From Candidatus Omnitrophota bacterium (GTDB lineage Bacteria > Omnitrophota > Gorgyraeia > 2-01-FULL-45-10), in NCBI GenBank assembly GCA_030691985.1, contig JAUYDB010000186.1:1-34859 (forward strand): DNA of 34,859 nucleotides, read 5' to 3'. The stretch's first letter is position 1. Each line of letters starts with the position of its first letter. Shown here in pieces: positions 1 through 7,090 of this stretch. The translations under genes and the position numbers were made by a program. The notes under the pieces are model-generated. The model searched no databases. It saw only the letters and a program-made list of their open reading frames with translations, and had not been told where the DNA came from.

Positions 1-8
1 TGGCGGGA

Positions 9-63
9 TCCCGAAACATACCTTTTAAAATGTGGCTACAGAGGTAAAAGTTATGTTTCGGGA
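9..63. repeat. Imperfect 19-bp inverted repeat (hairpin) upstream of the tRNA
   Basis: Two perfect 12-base arms, TCCCGAAACATA (9-20) and TATGTTTCGGGA (52-63), can pair. After one mismatch (21/51) the stem continues for six more pairs (22-27 with 45-50), leaving a 17-base loop at 28-44. No T-tract follows the right arm, so it does not look like an intrinsic terminator. It could be a small palindromic element, the end of a mobile element lying to the left, or an operator-like site. No gene is visible in 1-78. Confidence 0.7.
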
Positions 64-78
64 GAACCAGATACATGT

Positions 79-155
79 GCGCCCGTAGCTCAATTGGATA
101 GAGCGACTGGCTTCGAACCAGTAGGCTGGGTGTTCGATTCACCCCGGGCGCGCCA
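79..155 (+). tRNA. tRNA-Arg (anticodon TCG)
   Basis: A full cloverleaf can be drawn. The acceptor stem is GCGCCCG (79-85) pairing with CGGGCGC (145-151), followed by discriminator G152 and an encoded CCA (153-155). The D arm has GCTC/GAGC. The anticodon stem ACTGG/CCAGT holds the loop CTTCGAA, giving anticodon TCG, which reads CGN arginine codons. The T arm is GGGTG/CACCC with the loop TTCGATT. The encoded CCA means that no CCA addition is needed after 3' processing. tRNA genes are common integration sites, but no integrase is seen beside it. Confidence 0.96.
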
Positions 156-165
156 ATCATAAATT

Positions 166-229
166 AAAAAATGGGGGACACCCATTTTTATGCAGTTTTT
201 ATTGATAAAAAATGAGTGTCCCCCATTTT
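166..229. repeat. Inverted pair of AAATGGGGGACAC-type repeats
   Basis: Copy A (166-189) and copy B (207-229, reverse orientation) are near-identical arms separated by 17 bases, so the pair can form one long hairpin. Copy A also folds on itself: AAATGGG pairs with CCCATTT around the loop GGACA and is followed by a T-run, so it could terminate transcription from the tRNA. A third copy is at 32314-32336. Multi-copy units of this kind resemble REP-type palindromes, but no REP-associated transposase is visible in the window. Confidence 0.8.
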
Positions 230-279
230 CAAGAGAAATAGGTATTGTGTCTCTCAATTGACGAAGTTTATTAAAAATA

Positions 280-1599
280 ATGAAGCTGAAAAATTTTATT
301 ATTCCATTCGTGGTTATTTTTATTACTAACGCAGGCGGTGTATGCGCCGGGGAAGCGCTGGAATGGAAAGAGTGCGTAAGAGAAGCCATAAAGCAACACC
401 CCGAGCTAATGACATCCTTAGAAAAGGTGAACCAGGCCAAGGCAAATAAAGAGATAACGCGAAGCGCTGTGATGCCTCAAATTACCGGCAATGCGAGCGA
501 GACAACCGCCAAGGGAGCGGCATTCGGCAGTTCGGGCGGAACCGGTCAAAGCGATATCACGGTATCTTCCACGCGCAAGCCAAAGACTACATATGAGTAT
601 AGCGTAACGGGCCAGCAGCTTCTGTTCGACGGGTTCAAAACTTCATTCGATTTATCATCGGCGGAAAGAAATATAGTATCTTCCAGGTACAATTACGATG
701 TCACTTCTTCCAATATAAGGCTGAGGCTAAAAACCGCTTTTTCCAATCTGCTAAGCTCTCAGGAACTTCTGAAAGTTACCGAGGAGATCGAGGCGCGCCG
801 CAAACAGAACCTGGAGCTCGTAAAGCTCCGGTATGAAGGCGGCCGCGAACATCGCGGATCCCTCCTCACCGCAGAAGCTGATGTAGCTCAAGCCAGCTAC
901 GATGTGAATCAGGCCGGGAGGAGCATATATTTTTCGCAACGGCAACTTACAAAAGAGTTAGGCCGGTCGTCATTCAGGCCCATGGCAGCAAAGGGTGAGC
1001 TTGAAGTTAAAGAGCGGGTTTCAGAAAGGCCGAATTTTGACGAATTGGTTGAAACAACGCCGTTTTTACAGCAGCTCATAGCGCAAAAAGAGGCCGCTAA
1101 ATTCGGTCTAAAATCGGCCTACGCTGATTTTTTTCCGCAGGTATATGCCAGCGGAAACATAGGAAATTCCAATGTAGACGCTTTTCCCGATAAGAATGAA
1201 TGGTCGGGCGGGGTAAGTTTAACGCTCCCTATTTTTGACGGGGGCAATAGATTTGCCGCTGTTTCAAAGGCCAAAGCGGTATTGGGCCAGGCAAGCGATG
1301 ATGAAAGATCGGGCCGTGACAGTGTCATCCTTACCCTGGCCGATACCTGGACCAGGCTGCAGAACACCGTTGAAAATGTGGCGGTTCAACGGAAATTTTT
1401 GGAAGCGACGGAAGAACGCGCTAAAATAGCCAGGGCGGAATACGCCATAGGGCTCATGTCTTTCGATAACTGGATAATCATAGAAAATAATCTGGCATCG
1501 GCTAAAAAGAGCTTTGTAAATTCCGAAGTAAATTCTTTGATCGCGGAAGCCGGTTGGGTTCAGGCAAAAGGAGGTACTCTGGACTATGATAAAGAATAG
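280..1599 (+). CDS. TolC-like outer-membrane efflux protein
   Basis: The 439-aa product is an outer-membrane factor of the TolC/OEP family. Such proteins form trimeric channels that carry substrates from a periplasmic adaptor to the outside. It has a signal peptide of about 23 residues, with cleavage probably after VCA and before GEALEW. Two OEP-type halves rich in long amphipathic helices follow, and the second half has the typical segment AYADFFPQVYASGNIGN followed by SLTLPIFDGGNR. The length is normal for the family. The start is the first ATG that gives a complete signal peptide; the ribosome-binding site is weak. The gene overlaps the adaptor gene by 14 bases and heads an adaptor-ABC operon, which points to a MacAB-TolC-like exporter of peptides, macrolide-like compounds or lipoproteins. 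The substrate cannot be read from the sequence. Confidence 0.88.
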   Translation: MKLKNFIIPFVVIFITNAGGVCAGEALEWKECVREAIKQHPELMTSLEKVNQAKANKEITRSAVMPQITGNASETTAKGAAFGSSGGTGQSDITVSSTRKPKTTYEYSVTGQQLLFDGFKTSFDLSSAERNIVSSRYNYDVTSSNIRLRLKTAFSNLLSSQELLKVTEEIEARRKQNLELVKLRYEGGREHRGSLLTAEADVAQASYDVNQAGRSIYFSQRQLTKELGRSSFRPMAAKGELEVKERVSERPNFDELVETTPFLQQLIAQKEAAKFGLKSAYADFFPQVYASGNIGNSNVDAFPDKNEWSGGVSLTLPIFDGGNRFAAVSKAKAVLGQASDDERSGRDSVILTLADTWTRLQNTVENVAVQRKFLEATEERAKIARAEYAIGLMSFDNWIIIENNLASAKKSFVNSEVNSLIAEAGWVQAKGGTLDYDKE

Positions 1600-2551
1600 A
1601 TGGTGGAAGTTATGCCTTATCTTATTGCCGGTTATAATAGGAGTTGTATTTTTAGTAAAAACAAAAAGCAAGCCTTCGGGCGAAGCCACCCGGGAAATAA
1701 AACCGGTGATCGGCAATATCGAGACCGTTATAACTTCTACGGCGACTGTTCAGCCGCAAAACAGATTGGAAATAAAACCGCCGATCAATGGCCGTATCGA
1801 TGAAATTCTGGTAAAGGAAGGCCAGGAGGTAAAGGTAGGCGAGATTCTGGCATGGATGAGCTCTACCGAGAGGGCCGCCCTTTTAGACGCCGCCAGAGCC
1901 CGCGGCCCGGAAGAGATTAAATATTGGCGGGAGGTATATAAACCAACCCCTTTGATATCGCCTATAGACGGGGAGGTCATCGTCAGCACCGATGAGCCGG
2001 GCCAGACCGTTACGTCGTCTGAGGCGGTAGTCGTTTTGTCGGACCATTTGATTGTCCAGGCTCAAGTCGACGAGACCGATATAGGAGGGATCCGCGTCGG
2101 GCAAGACGCCATGATCAGCCTCGACGCATATCCAAAAATAAAGGTGATGGGCAGGGTGGACCATATTTATTATGAATCTAAAATAGTGAATAATGTCACT
2201 ATCTATCAGGTTGACATTGTCCCTGAGAGCGTTCCGGAGGTGTTTCGCTCGGGCATGTCCGCCACAGTCAGCATTATAGAAAAGACAAAAAAGGACGCGT
2301 TGCTTATACCGATAGATACAGTCAAAAGAAACAGGGAAGGCCCTTATGTCCTCGTAAGCCAGGGCATCGGCAAGCCGGCCATGGAACGAAAAATAGAGCT
2401 TGGTATTTCGGATGAAAAGAATATTGAGGTTACCTCAGGGCTATCGGAGCAGGATACGATTTTGGTTAAAAGCCAAAAGTATACATTACCAGCCGCTTCT
2501 GACGCCGGAACCAATCCTTTGGTGCCTTCCAGGAGAAGAAGCGGTAGATAA
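1586..2551 (+). CDS. Periplasmic adaptor (MacA/HlyD-like membrane fusion protein)
   Basis: The 321-aa protein has one N-terminal membrane anchor (about residues 8-24). Next come the first lipoyl half-motif (RIDEILVKEGQEVKVGEIL), a short helical section, the second lipoyl half (SPIDGEVIVSTDEPGQTV), a beta-barrel region and a membrane-proximal domain. This is the layout of MFP adaptors such as MacA, which link a MacB-type ABC transporter to a TolC-like channel. A strong AGGAGGT lies about 11 bases before the ATG. Only some 30 residues separate the two lipoyl halves, much less than the long coiled-coil hairpin of MacA, so contact with the outer-membrane channel may be made differently. It lies between the OMF gene and the macB-like gene in one operon. 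Confidence 0.87.
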   Translation: MIKNRWWKLCLILLPVIIGVVFLVKTKSKPSGEATREIKPVIGNIETVITSTATVQPQNRLEIKPPINGRIDEILVKEGQEVKVGEILAWMSSTERAALLDAARARGPEEIKYWREVYKPTPLISPIDGEVIVSTDEPGQTVTSSEAVVVLSDHLIVQAQVDETDIGGIRVGQDAMISLDAYPKIKVMGRVDHIYYESKIVNNVTIYQVDIVPESVPEVFRSGMSATVSIIEKTKKDALLIPIDTVKRNREGPYVLVSQGIGKPAMERKIELGISDEKNIEVTSGLSEQDTILVKSQKYTLPAASDAGTNPLVPSRRRSGR

Positions 2552-2558
2552 ACGATAT

Positions 2559-4517
2559 ATGATAGAGCTGAAAAATATAACTAAAACCTATAAGACCGGC
2601 AAGGTGGGAGTGGCTGCCTTGCAGGGAGTATCTTTAACTATCGGCCAGGGAGAGTTTGTCGCTATCATGGGCCCTTCCGGTTCAGGCAAGTCTACGCTTC
2701 TGCACCTTTTGAGTTTTTTGGATAGGCCTGATTCGGGACAGTACTATTTAGGGGGGAAAAAAGTTACGGGCTTAAACGACGACCAGTTGGCTATTTTGAG
2801 AAACCATTTGATCGGTTTTATATTTCAGCAATTTCACCTGCTTCCGCGGGTGACTTCTTTGGAAAACGCGGAGCTTCCGCTCATCTATGCCGGAAAACGC
2901 CATCTGAAAGAAAAGGCGGCTGAAAAGATCAAAAGCGTCGGCTTATCCGGCAGGGCTCATCACAGGCCTAACGAGCTTTCCGGAGGCGAGCAGCAACGAG
3001 TCGCCATTGCCCGTTCGTTAGTGAACGAACCGCCTCTCATCTTAGCTGATGAACCGACAGGGAACTTAGATACGAAGAGCCAAAATGAAATAATGGCGAT
3101 TTTAGAAGAACTGAACCGGCAGGGCAAGACCATTATCATGGTAACTCATGAGGAAGAAGTGGCAAAGTATGCCAAAAGAATTATCAAGATGCGGGACGGG
3201 AAAATCGTCTCCGATGAAAAGATGAAAGGCAAAGACACCCAGCCGGTTCCGGCAAATATTTCAATAGCCGCCATACTGTCTGAAGGAAGCTCTAACATAA
3301 AACGGGCGGAACTTGCCGACCACTTTAAACAGGCCTTCTGGTCAATAATCTCGCACAAGATGCGATCGATGCTTTCGATGCTCGGCATACTTATAGGCGT
3401 AGCGGCAGTAATAGCCATGCTTGCTCTGGGGCAGGGCGCAAAAGAATCTATTTCGCAGACATTGGCTTCGCTTGGCTCAAACCTGCTGACGGTAAGATCC
3501 GGCTCCCACAGGCTGCACGGCGTAGCCATGGAGGCAGGCGCGGTAACGCGCTTTAATTTTCAGGATGTTGACGCGATCGCCAAAATTCCGGGCGTAAAAA
3601 GGGTTTCCCCGACCGTAAGCGGCAGGGCCCAGCTTGTCTACGCGAATCAAAACTGGAATACGCAGGTCCAGGGCGTTGGGGCCGGGTACGGCGAGATGCG
3701 CGCGTCTATGCCCACCATAGGCAGGTTTTTCACAGAGGATGAATTAAAGACCCGTAAGCGCGTAGTTTTGATAGGGACGACCGTGGCAAAAGAACTATTC
3801 GGGCAGGATAACCCGATAGATTCGTCTATTAAAGTTAACAGGATAATTTTTCAGGTAATAGGCGTCCTGCCTGCTAAGGGCGCGAATATGTGGCACGATC
3901 AGGACGACCTTATAATCATTCCTGTTACCACCGCCATGTATCGTGTTTTGGGTAAAGAATATGTAGATACAATAGATATTGAGGTCGGCGGCGCCTTATT
4001 GATGGATGAAGTCCAGGAGGCGATAAAAGAGGCGATTATCAAACGCCGCCGCCTTAATAAAGAAAGCGAAAATTCGTTTGAGATCCGCAACATGGCGGAT
4101 ATACAAGAGACCTTGGTTAAAACCACCCAGACCATGACATGGCTTTTGGGTTCCATCGCGGCTATTTCTCTCCTCGTGGGAGGTATCGGCATAATGAATA
4201 TAATGCTCGTTTCCGTTACAGAGAGGACAAGGGAGATAGGCCTCAGAAAAGCGATAGGCGCCCATGATTCGGATATTATGGCGCAGTTTTTAATAGAGTC
4301 GGTGGTAATGACGTTTTCCGGCGGGATAGCGGGAGTTTTATTCGGATCGGGAATCGCCCTGCTTATGGCTGTCCTTGCGGGATGGACAATAAAGATATCC
4401 ACGTCTTCTATTTTGCTTGCGACGACCTTTTCTGTTATAATAGGGTTAATTTTTGGCCTGTGGCCGGCGCGGCAAGCGGCAAAGCTAAACCCGATAGAGG
4501 CCTTAAGATATGAATGA
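2559..4517 (+). CDS. MacB-type ABC transporter (ATPase fused to FtsX-like permease)
   Basis: With the start at 2559 the product is 652 aa. The N-terminal ABC ATPase shows Walker A GPSGSGKST (38-46), a Q-loop at about residue 90, signature LSGGEQQR (140-147), Walker B LILADE (160-165) and the switch histidine (about 197). A linker leads to TM1 (about 273-295), a large periplasmic MacB-type domain, and three C-terminal TMs with the FtsX motif TERTREIGLRKAIGA. This is the MacB architecture, in which ATP hydrolysis drives a periplasmic conformational pump rather than classical transmembrane transport. The reading frame is open upstream to 2400, but that part overlaps the adaptor gene, and the ABC fold begins at MIELKNITKTY, so 2559 is chosen. 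A gap of 7 bases separates it from the adaptor stop. No visible promoter separates the three genes. Confidence 0.92.
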   Translation: MIELKNITKTYKTGKVGVAALQGVSLTIGQGEFVAIMGPSGSGKSTLLHLLSFLDRPDSGQYYLGGKKVTGLNDDQLAILRNHLIGFIFQQFHLLPRVTSLENAELPLIYAGKRHLKEKAAEKIKSVGLSGRAHHRPNELSGGEQQRVAIARSLVNEPPLILADEPTGNLDTKSQNEIMAILEELNRQGKTIIMVTHEEEVAKYAKRIIKMRDGKIVSDEKMKGKDTQPVPANISIAAILSEGSSNIKRAELADHFKQAFWSIISHKMRSMLSMLGILIGVAAVIAMLALGQGAKESISQTLASLGSNLLTVRSGSHRLHGVAMEAGAVTRFNFQDVDAIAKIPGVKRVSPTVSGRAQLVYANQNWNTQVQGVGAGYGEMRASMPTIGRFFTEDELKTRKRVVLIGTTVAKELFGQDNPIDSSIKVNRIIFQVIGVLPAKGANMWHDQDDLIIIPVTTAMYRVLGKEYVDTIDIEVGGALLMDEVQEAIKEAIIKRRRLNKESENSFEIRNMADIQETLVKTTQTMTWLLGSIAAISLLVGGIGIMNIMLVSVTERTREIGLRKAIGAHDSDIMAQFLIESVVMTFSGGIAGVLFGSGIALLMAVLAGWTIKISTSSILLATTFSVIIGLIFGLWPARQAAKLNPIEALRYE

Positions 4518-4531
4518 TAGGGAAATCGGGG

Positions 4532-4731
4532 AACACAATCATTGCTGTCCAAATTGGCACAATTTCCCCCTCACCTTAATCCTCTCCCCCTTCGGGGGAG
4601 AGGAAATTATGAGGAAATCCCCTCTCCCCTTTCAGGGGAGAGGGCAAGGGTGAGGGGTAGGCAAAGATCGAATCTCAAAATACAGTTTCCGTCGGGACTT
4701 GTGGTCTAATTTGGACATAAGTGATTGTGTT
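4532..4731. mobile_element. 200-bp MITE-like element with terminal inverted repeats
   Basis: The ends are inverted repeats of about 25 bases: left AACACAATCATTGCTGTCC, continuing AAATTGG, and right CTAATTTGGACATAAGTG, continuing ATTGTGTT. About 20 of 24 positions match after the terminal AA. Inside are two strong GC-rich hairpins, CCTCTCCCCC-TTCG-GGGGAGAGG (4581-4603) and one at 4620-4643 built on CCCTCTCCCC. Outer arms (near 4567 and 4646-4657) could join everything into a cruciform. It has no coding capacity. A second copy in the opposite orientation starts at 34768, with only four differences that I count over about 80 bases. It sits between macB and the hydrolase gene, and its hairpins could end transcription from the export operon. 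Clear target-site duplications were not found. Confidence 0.78.
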
Positions 4732-4762
4732 TCACTATTTCCGCGGCGCGAAGGAGTCAAGG

Positions 4763-5689
4763 ATGTCCGTAGTATTTTCGTTCGATATCAGAAATTTTAA
4801 AAGGCCGCCCCGGCCGGCCGGCGCCCATTTAAGTAAAAACGGGCTCTTTCTTAAGGGGCATAACGGGTCGGCCGTTATCCTTATCCACGGCCTCACAGGC
4901 ACCTCGAATGAGATGAAGTCCCTTGCTTCTTTCCTGCATAGAAAAGGGTATACGGTAATATGCCCAAGGCTCGCCAATCACGGTGAATCGATATGGGTGC
5001 TTAAAAATACAAAATGGCAGGAATTTTATGAAACCGTCCGGAATTGCCTTTTAAAAGGGGAGCTTGCCGGCGCTGAAGGGCCGATTTTTGCCTCAGGCCT
5101 TTCTATGGGGGCCCTCCTGGCCCTTCTCCTCGCGCATGAATTCAAAGACAGGGTGTTGGGCGTCAGCTGCCTCGCGCCGACTCTATTCTATGACGGCTGG
5201 AACACCCCGAACTCCAAATTTTTTCTGCCGCTCGGTTACAGGACGTTCCTCAAGCATTTTTTCTATTTCAAAGAAGATCCGCCTTACGGGATCAAGAATG
5301 AGATAATACGCCAGCGGATACACAGATACTACAACAATGCCAGGCTGGAAGATACCGCCAACGTAGAACAGTATGGCTACCCGTATTTTCCGGTGGCGTT
5401 ACTGCATCAGCTGCAGCTTTTAGTGAGACATCTCACAGATAAACTTCCGGACATGCGCTTTCCTGTCCAGCTCATACAGGCAAAAGATGACGACATGGCG
5501 AGCGTCAGGAACTCAAAATTCATCTACGACAGGATAAGCTCTGAGACGAAAGAGATGATTTTGCTGTACGATTCTTACCATGTGATAACAGCCGACCATG
5601 AACGCGATACAGTCGCCGAGAAGATGGAAGGCTTCTTCGGGCGCGTAAGAAGGGCATGGACGCCTGAACATCGTGGCGGTATGCGGTGA
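4763..5689 (+). CDS. Alpha/beta-hydrolase, Est30-like carboxylesterase or monoacylglycerol lipase
   Basis: The 308-aa product has the alpha/beta-hydrolase signatures: oxyanion segment HGLTG (42-46), nucleophile elbow SGLSMG with Ser114, an acid in AKDDD (about 242-244) and His273 in DSYHVI. The pattern HGLTGT..EM, a GY(T)VICPRL.NHG stretch and GLSMG is that of the Est30-type carboxylesterases, which hydrolyse short- to medium-chain esters or monoglycerides in the cytosol. There is no signal peptide. The frame is open back to a GTG at 4721, but that lies inside the terminal repeat of the MITE-like element; ATG 4763 has AAGGAG eight bases upstream and is preferred. The stop overlaps the MFS start by four bases (GTGA), so the two are translationally coupled. 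The physiological ester is unknown. Confidence 0.85.
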   Translation: MSVVFSFDIRNFKRPPRPAGAHLSKNGLFLKGHNGSAVILIHGLTGTSNEMKSLASFLHRKGYTVICPRLANHGESIWVLKNTKWQEFYETVRNCLLKGELAGAEGPIFASGLSMGALLALLLAHEFKDRVLGVSCLAPTLFYDGWNTPNSKFFLPLGYRTFLKHFFYFKEDPPYGIKNEIIRQRIHRYYNNARLEDTANVEQYGYPYFPVALLHQLQLLVRHLTDKLPDMRFPVQLIQAKDDDMASVRNSKFIYDRISSETKEMILLYDSYHVITADHERDTVAEKMEGFFGRVRRAWTPEHRGGMR

Positions 5690-6963
5690 GGGCCTTTCCG
5701 CCGGTATTCCGCACGCTTCGTTACAGAAACTTTCGGCTCTTCTTTATGGGCCAGGGCGTATCTTTGGTCGGCACATGGATGGAACATGTGGCGATGAGCT
5801 GGCTCGTATATCGTCTCACAAATTCGCCTTTTCTTTTAGGCGTAATGGGATTTTTGACTCAAGCCCCGACGTTTATCCTGAGCCCTTTTGCCGGGGTCAT
5901 GTCCGACAGGTGGGATCGCCGGCGCGTCATCATCATTACCCAGACGCTTTACATGATCCAGGCGATGGCCCTGGCGTTTCTCGCTCTGACGGGGACTATC
6001 GCCGTATGGCACCTGATTGCGCTGGGCGTATTTGTCGGATGTGTGAACTCTTTCGATATACCCTGCCGCCAGTCCTTCATAGTGGAGATGGTGGATGATA
6101 AAGAAGACCTTGGCAATGCCATTGCCTTGAATTCCCTGATGTTCAATGCCGCGCGCCTCGCGGGGCCTTCCCTGGCAGGGGTGATCATAGCCATGTCAAG
6201 CGAAGGCGTATGTTTTCTTATCAACGGCATAAGCTTCATCGCCGCGATAGCCGCGCTGTGCTTCATGAGGATTAAAAAACACGAAACGAAGCCTGAAAAT
6301 ACCCATATCCTCGAAGACCTGAGAGAAGGGTTTTCTTATGTGTACGGGTTTAAACCTATAAGATTTATACTCCTGCTTCTTAGCGTCGTAAGCTTTACGG
6401 GTATATCCTACGTGGTGCTCATGCCGGTCTTCGCCAGGGATATCCTTAAATGCGGGCCCGGGACATTCGGTATTATGATGGCGTCGACAGGGCTGGGCGC
6501 GCTCGCGGCTACAATTTACCTCGCTATGCGGAAGAGCGTATTAGGATTAAGCCGCCTGATACCCGTATTTTCATCAATCTTTTCGATAGGGATTATTGTG
6601 TTTTCCGTCTCCCGCGCCCTGTGGTTTTCGTTATCGGCTTTGGCCGTCGCGGGTTTCGGGATCATGGCCCATATGGCCTCGAGTAATATAATACTGCAGA
6701 CTATCGTAGACGACGATAAGCGCGGCAGGGTCATGAGTTTCTATACGATGGCCTTTATAGGCGTGGCGCCGTTCGGGAGCCTTTTTTCGGGAATCATGGC
6801 CTCAAAGATCGGGGCTACAAATACCCTGATCGCCGGCGGGTCAATCTGCGTCATCGCGTCTTTAATCTTCGCGAGGAAATTGCCGGTAATAAAAAAAGCG
6901 ATACATCCCATATACAGGAAGATGGGTATCATCCCCGAAGTCGTCTCCGGCATAAGCCCCTAA
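5686..6963 (+). CDS. MFS permease, EntS-like (MFS_3 type)
   Basis: The 425-aa product is hydrophobic, with about 12 membrane segments. It matches the EntS-like branch of the major facilitator superfamily: RYRNFRLFFMGQGVSLVGTW at the N-terminus, the loop-2/3 motif GVMSDRWDRRR (normally GxLaDRxgrR), and NSFDIPCRQSFIVEMV followed by NAIALNS in the centre. This branch exports siderophores and other small molecules; the substrate here is unknown. The GTG start at 5686 overlaps the hydrolase stop (GTGA) and is needed to keep the conserved N-terminal segment. The last 12 codons plus the stop form one copy of the 36-bp direct repeat whose other copy is at 32280-32315, so this gene's 3' end appears to mark the left boundary of the downstream cluster. 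Confidence 0.88.
   Translation: MRAFPPVFRTLRYRNFRLFFMGQGVSLVGTWMEHVAMSWLVYRLTNSPFLLGVMGFLTQAPTFILSPFAGVMSDRWDRRRVIIITQTLYMIQAMALAFLALTGTIAVWHLIALGVFVGCVNSFDIPCRQSFIVEMVDDKEDLGNAIALNSLMFNAARLAGPSLAGVIIAMSSEGVCFLINGISFIAAIAALCFMRIKKHETKPENTHILEDLREGFSYVYGFKPIRFILLLLSVVSFTGISYVVLMPVFARDILKCGPGTFGIMMASTGLGALAATIYLAMRKSVLGLSRLIPVFSSIFSIGIIVFSVSRALWFSLSALAVAGFGIMAHMASSNIILQTIVDDDKRGRVMSFYTMAFIGVAPFGSLFSGIMASKIGATNTLIAGGSICVIASLIFARKLPVIKKAIHPIYRKMGIIPEVVSGISP
6928..6963 (+). repeat. Left copy of the 36-bp direct repeat (3' end of the MFS gene)
   Basis: The first 28 bases (6928-6955) are identical to 32280-32307. After two mismatches (6956 and 6957) the match resumes with CCCTAA. Overall 34 of 36 bases agree, in direct orientation. 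Here the sequence encodes the MFS C-terminus (IIPEVVSGISP and stop); at the right copy it is not in a gene that makes sense. The sequence just outside each copy does not match. Confidence 0.85.
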
Positions 6964-7006
6964 GACTCCAAGCCTGCCGCCTCTTCAGAAAAATCTGATA
7001 AAATTA

Positions 7007-7035
7007 TTGACAGGTTGTGATACAAGGAGTAATAA
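7007..7035 (+). promoter_or_regulatory. Predicted sigma-70-type promoter of the large cluster
   Basis: A consensus -35 box TTGACA (7007-7012), a 17-base spacer (7013-7029) and a -10 box TAATAA (7030-7035; AATAAT with 18-base spacing is equally possible) lie in the only gap between the MFS gene and the first cluster gene. The expected transcript start is near 7042, giving a leader of about 50 bases before ATG 7091. It lies just right of the left direct repeat, so the cluster seems to carry its own promoter. Confidence 0.65.
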
Positions 7036-7090
7036 TAAGCACATATAGGTTAAGGGAAATCCAAAAGTATGGCAAGAGGAGCTTGCGGCA

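Noticed and set aside
2400..2558. A longer ABC transporter starting at 2400
   Set aside because: The extra part overlaps the adaptor gene in another frame and shows no ABC features. The conserved fold starts at 2559.
3899..4552. Minus-strand frame of 217 codons opposite macB
   Set aside because: It is a shadow of a strongly conserved + strand gene, with no recognisable domain or start signal.
4534..4729. CRISPR array in the repeat-rich gap after macB
   Set aside because: The repeats are inverted and nested hairpins, not direct repeats with regular spacers, and no cas genes are present.
4721..4762. A GTG start for the hydrolase at 4721
   Set aside because: The codon lies in the terminal repeat of the MITE-like element. 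ATG 4763 has a good AAGGAG and starts nearer the conserved fold.
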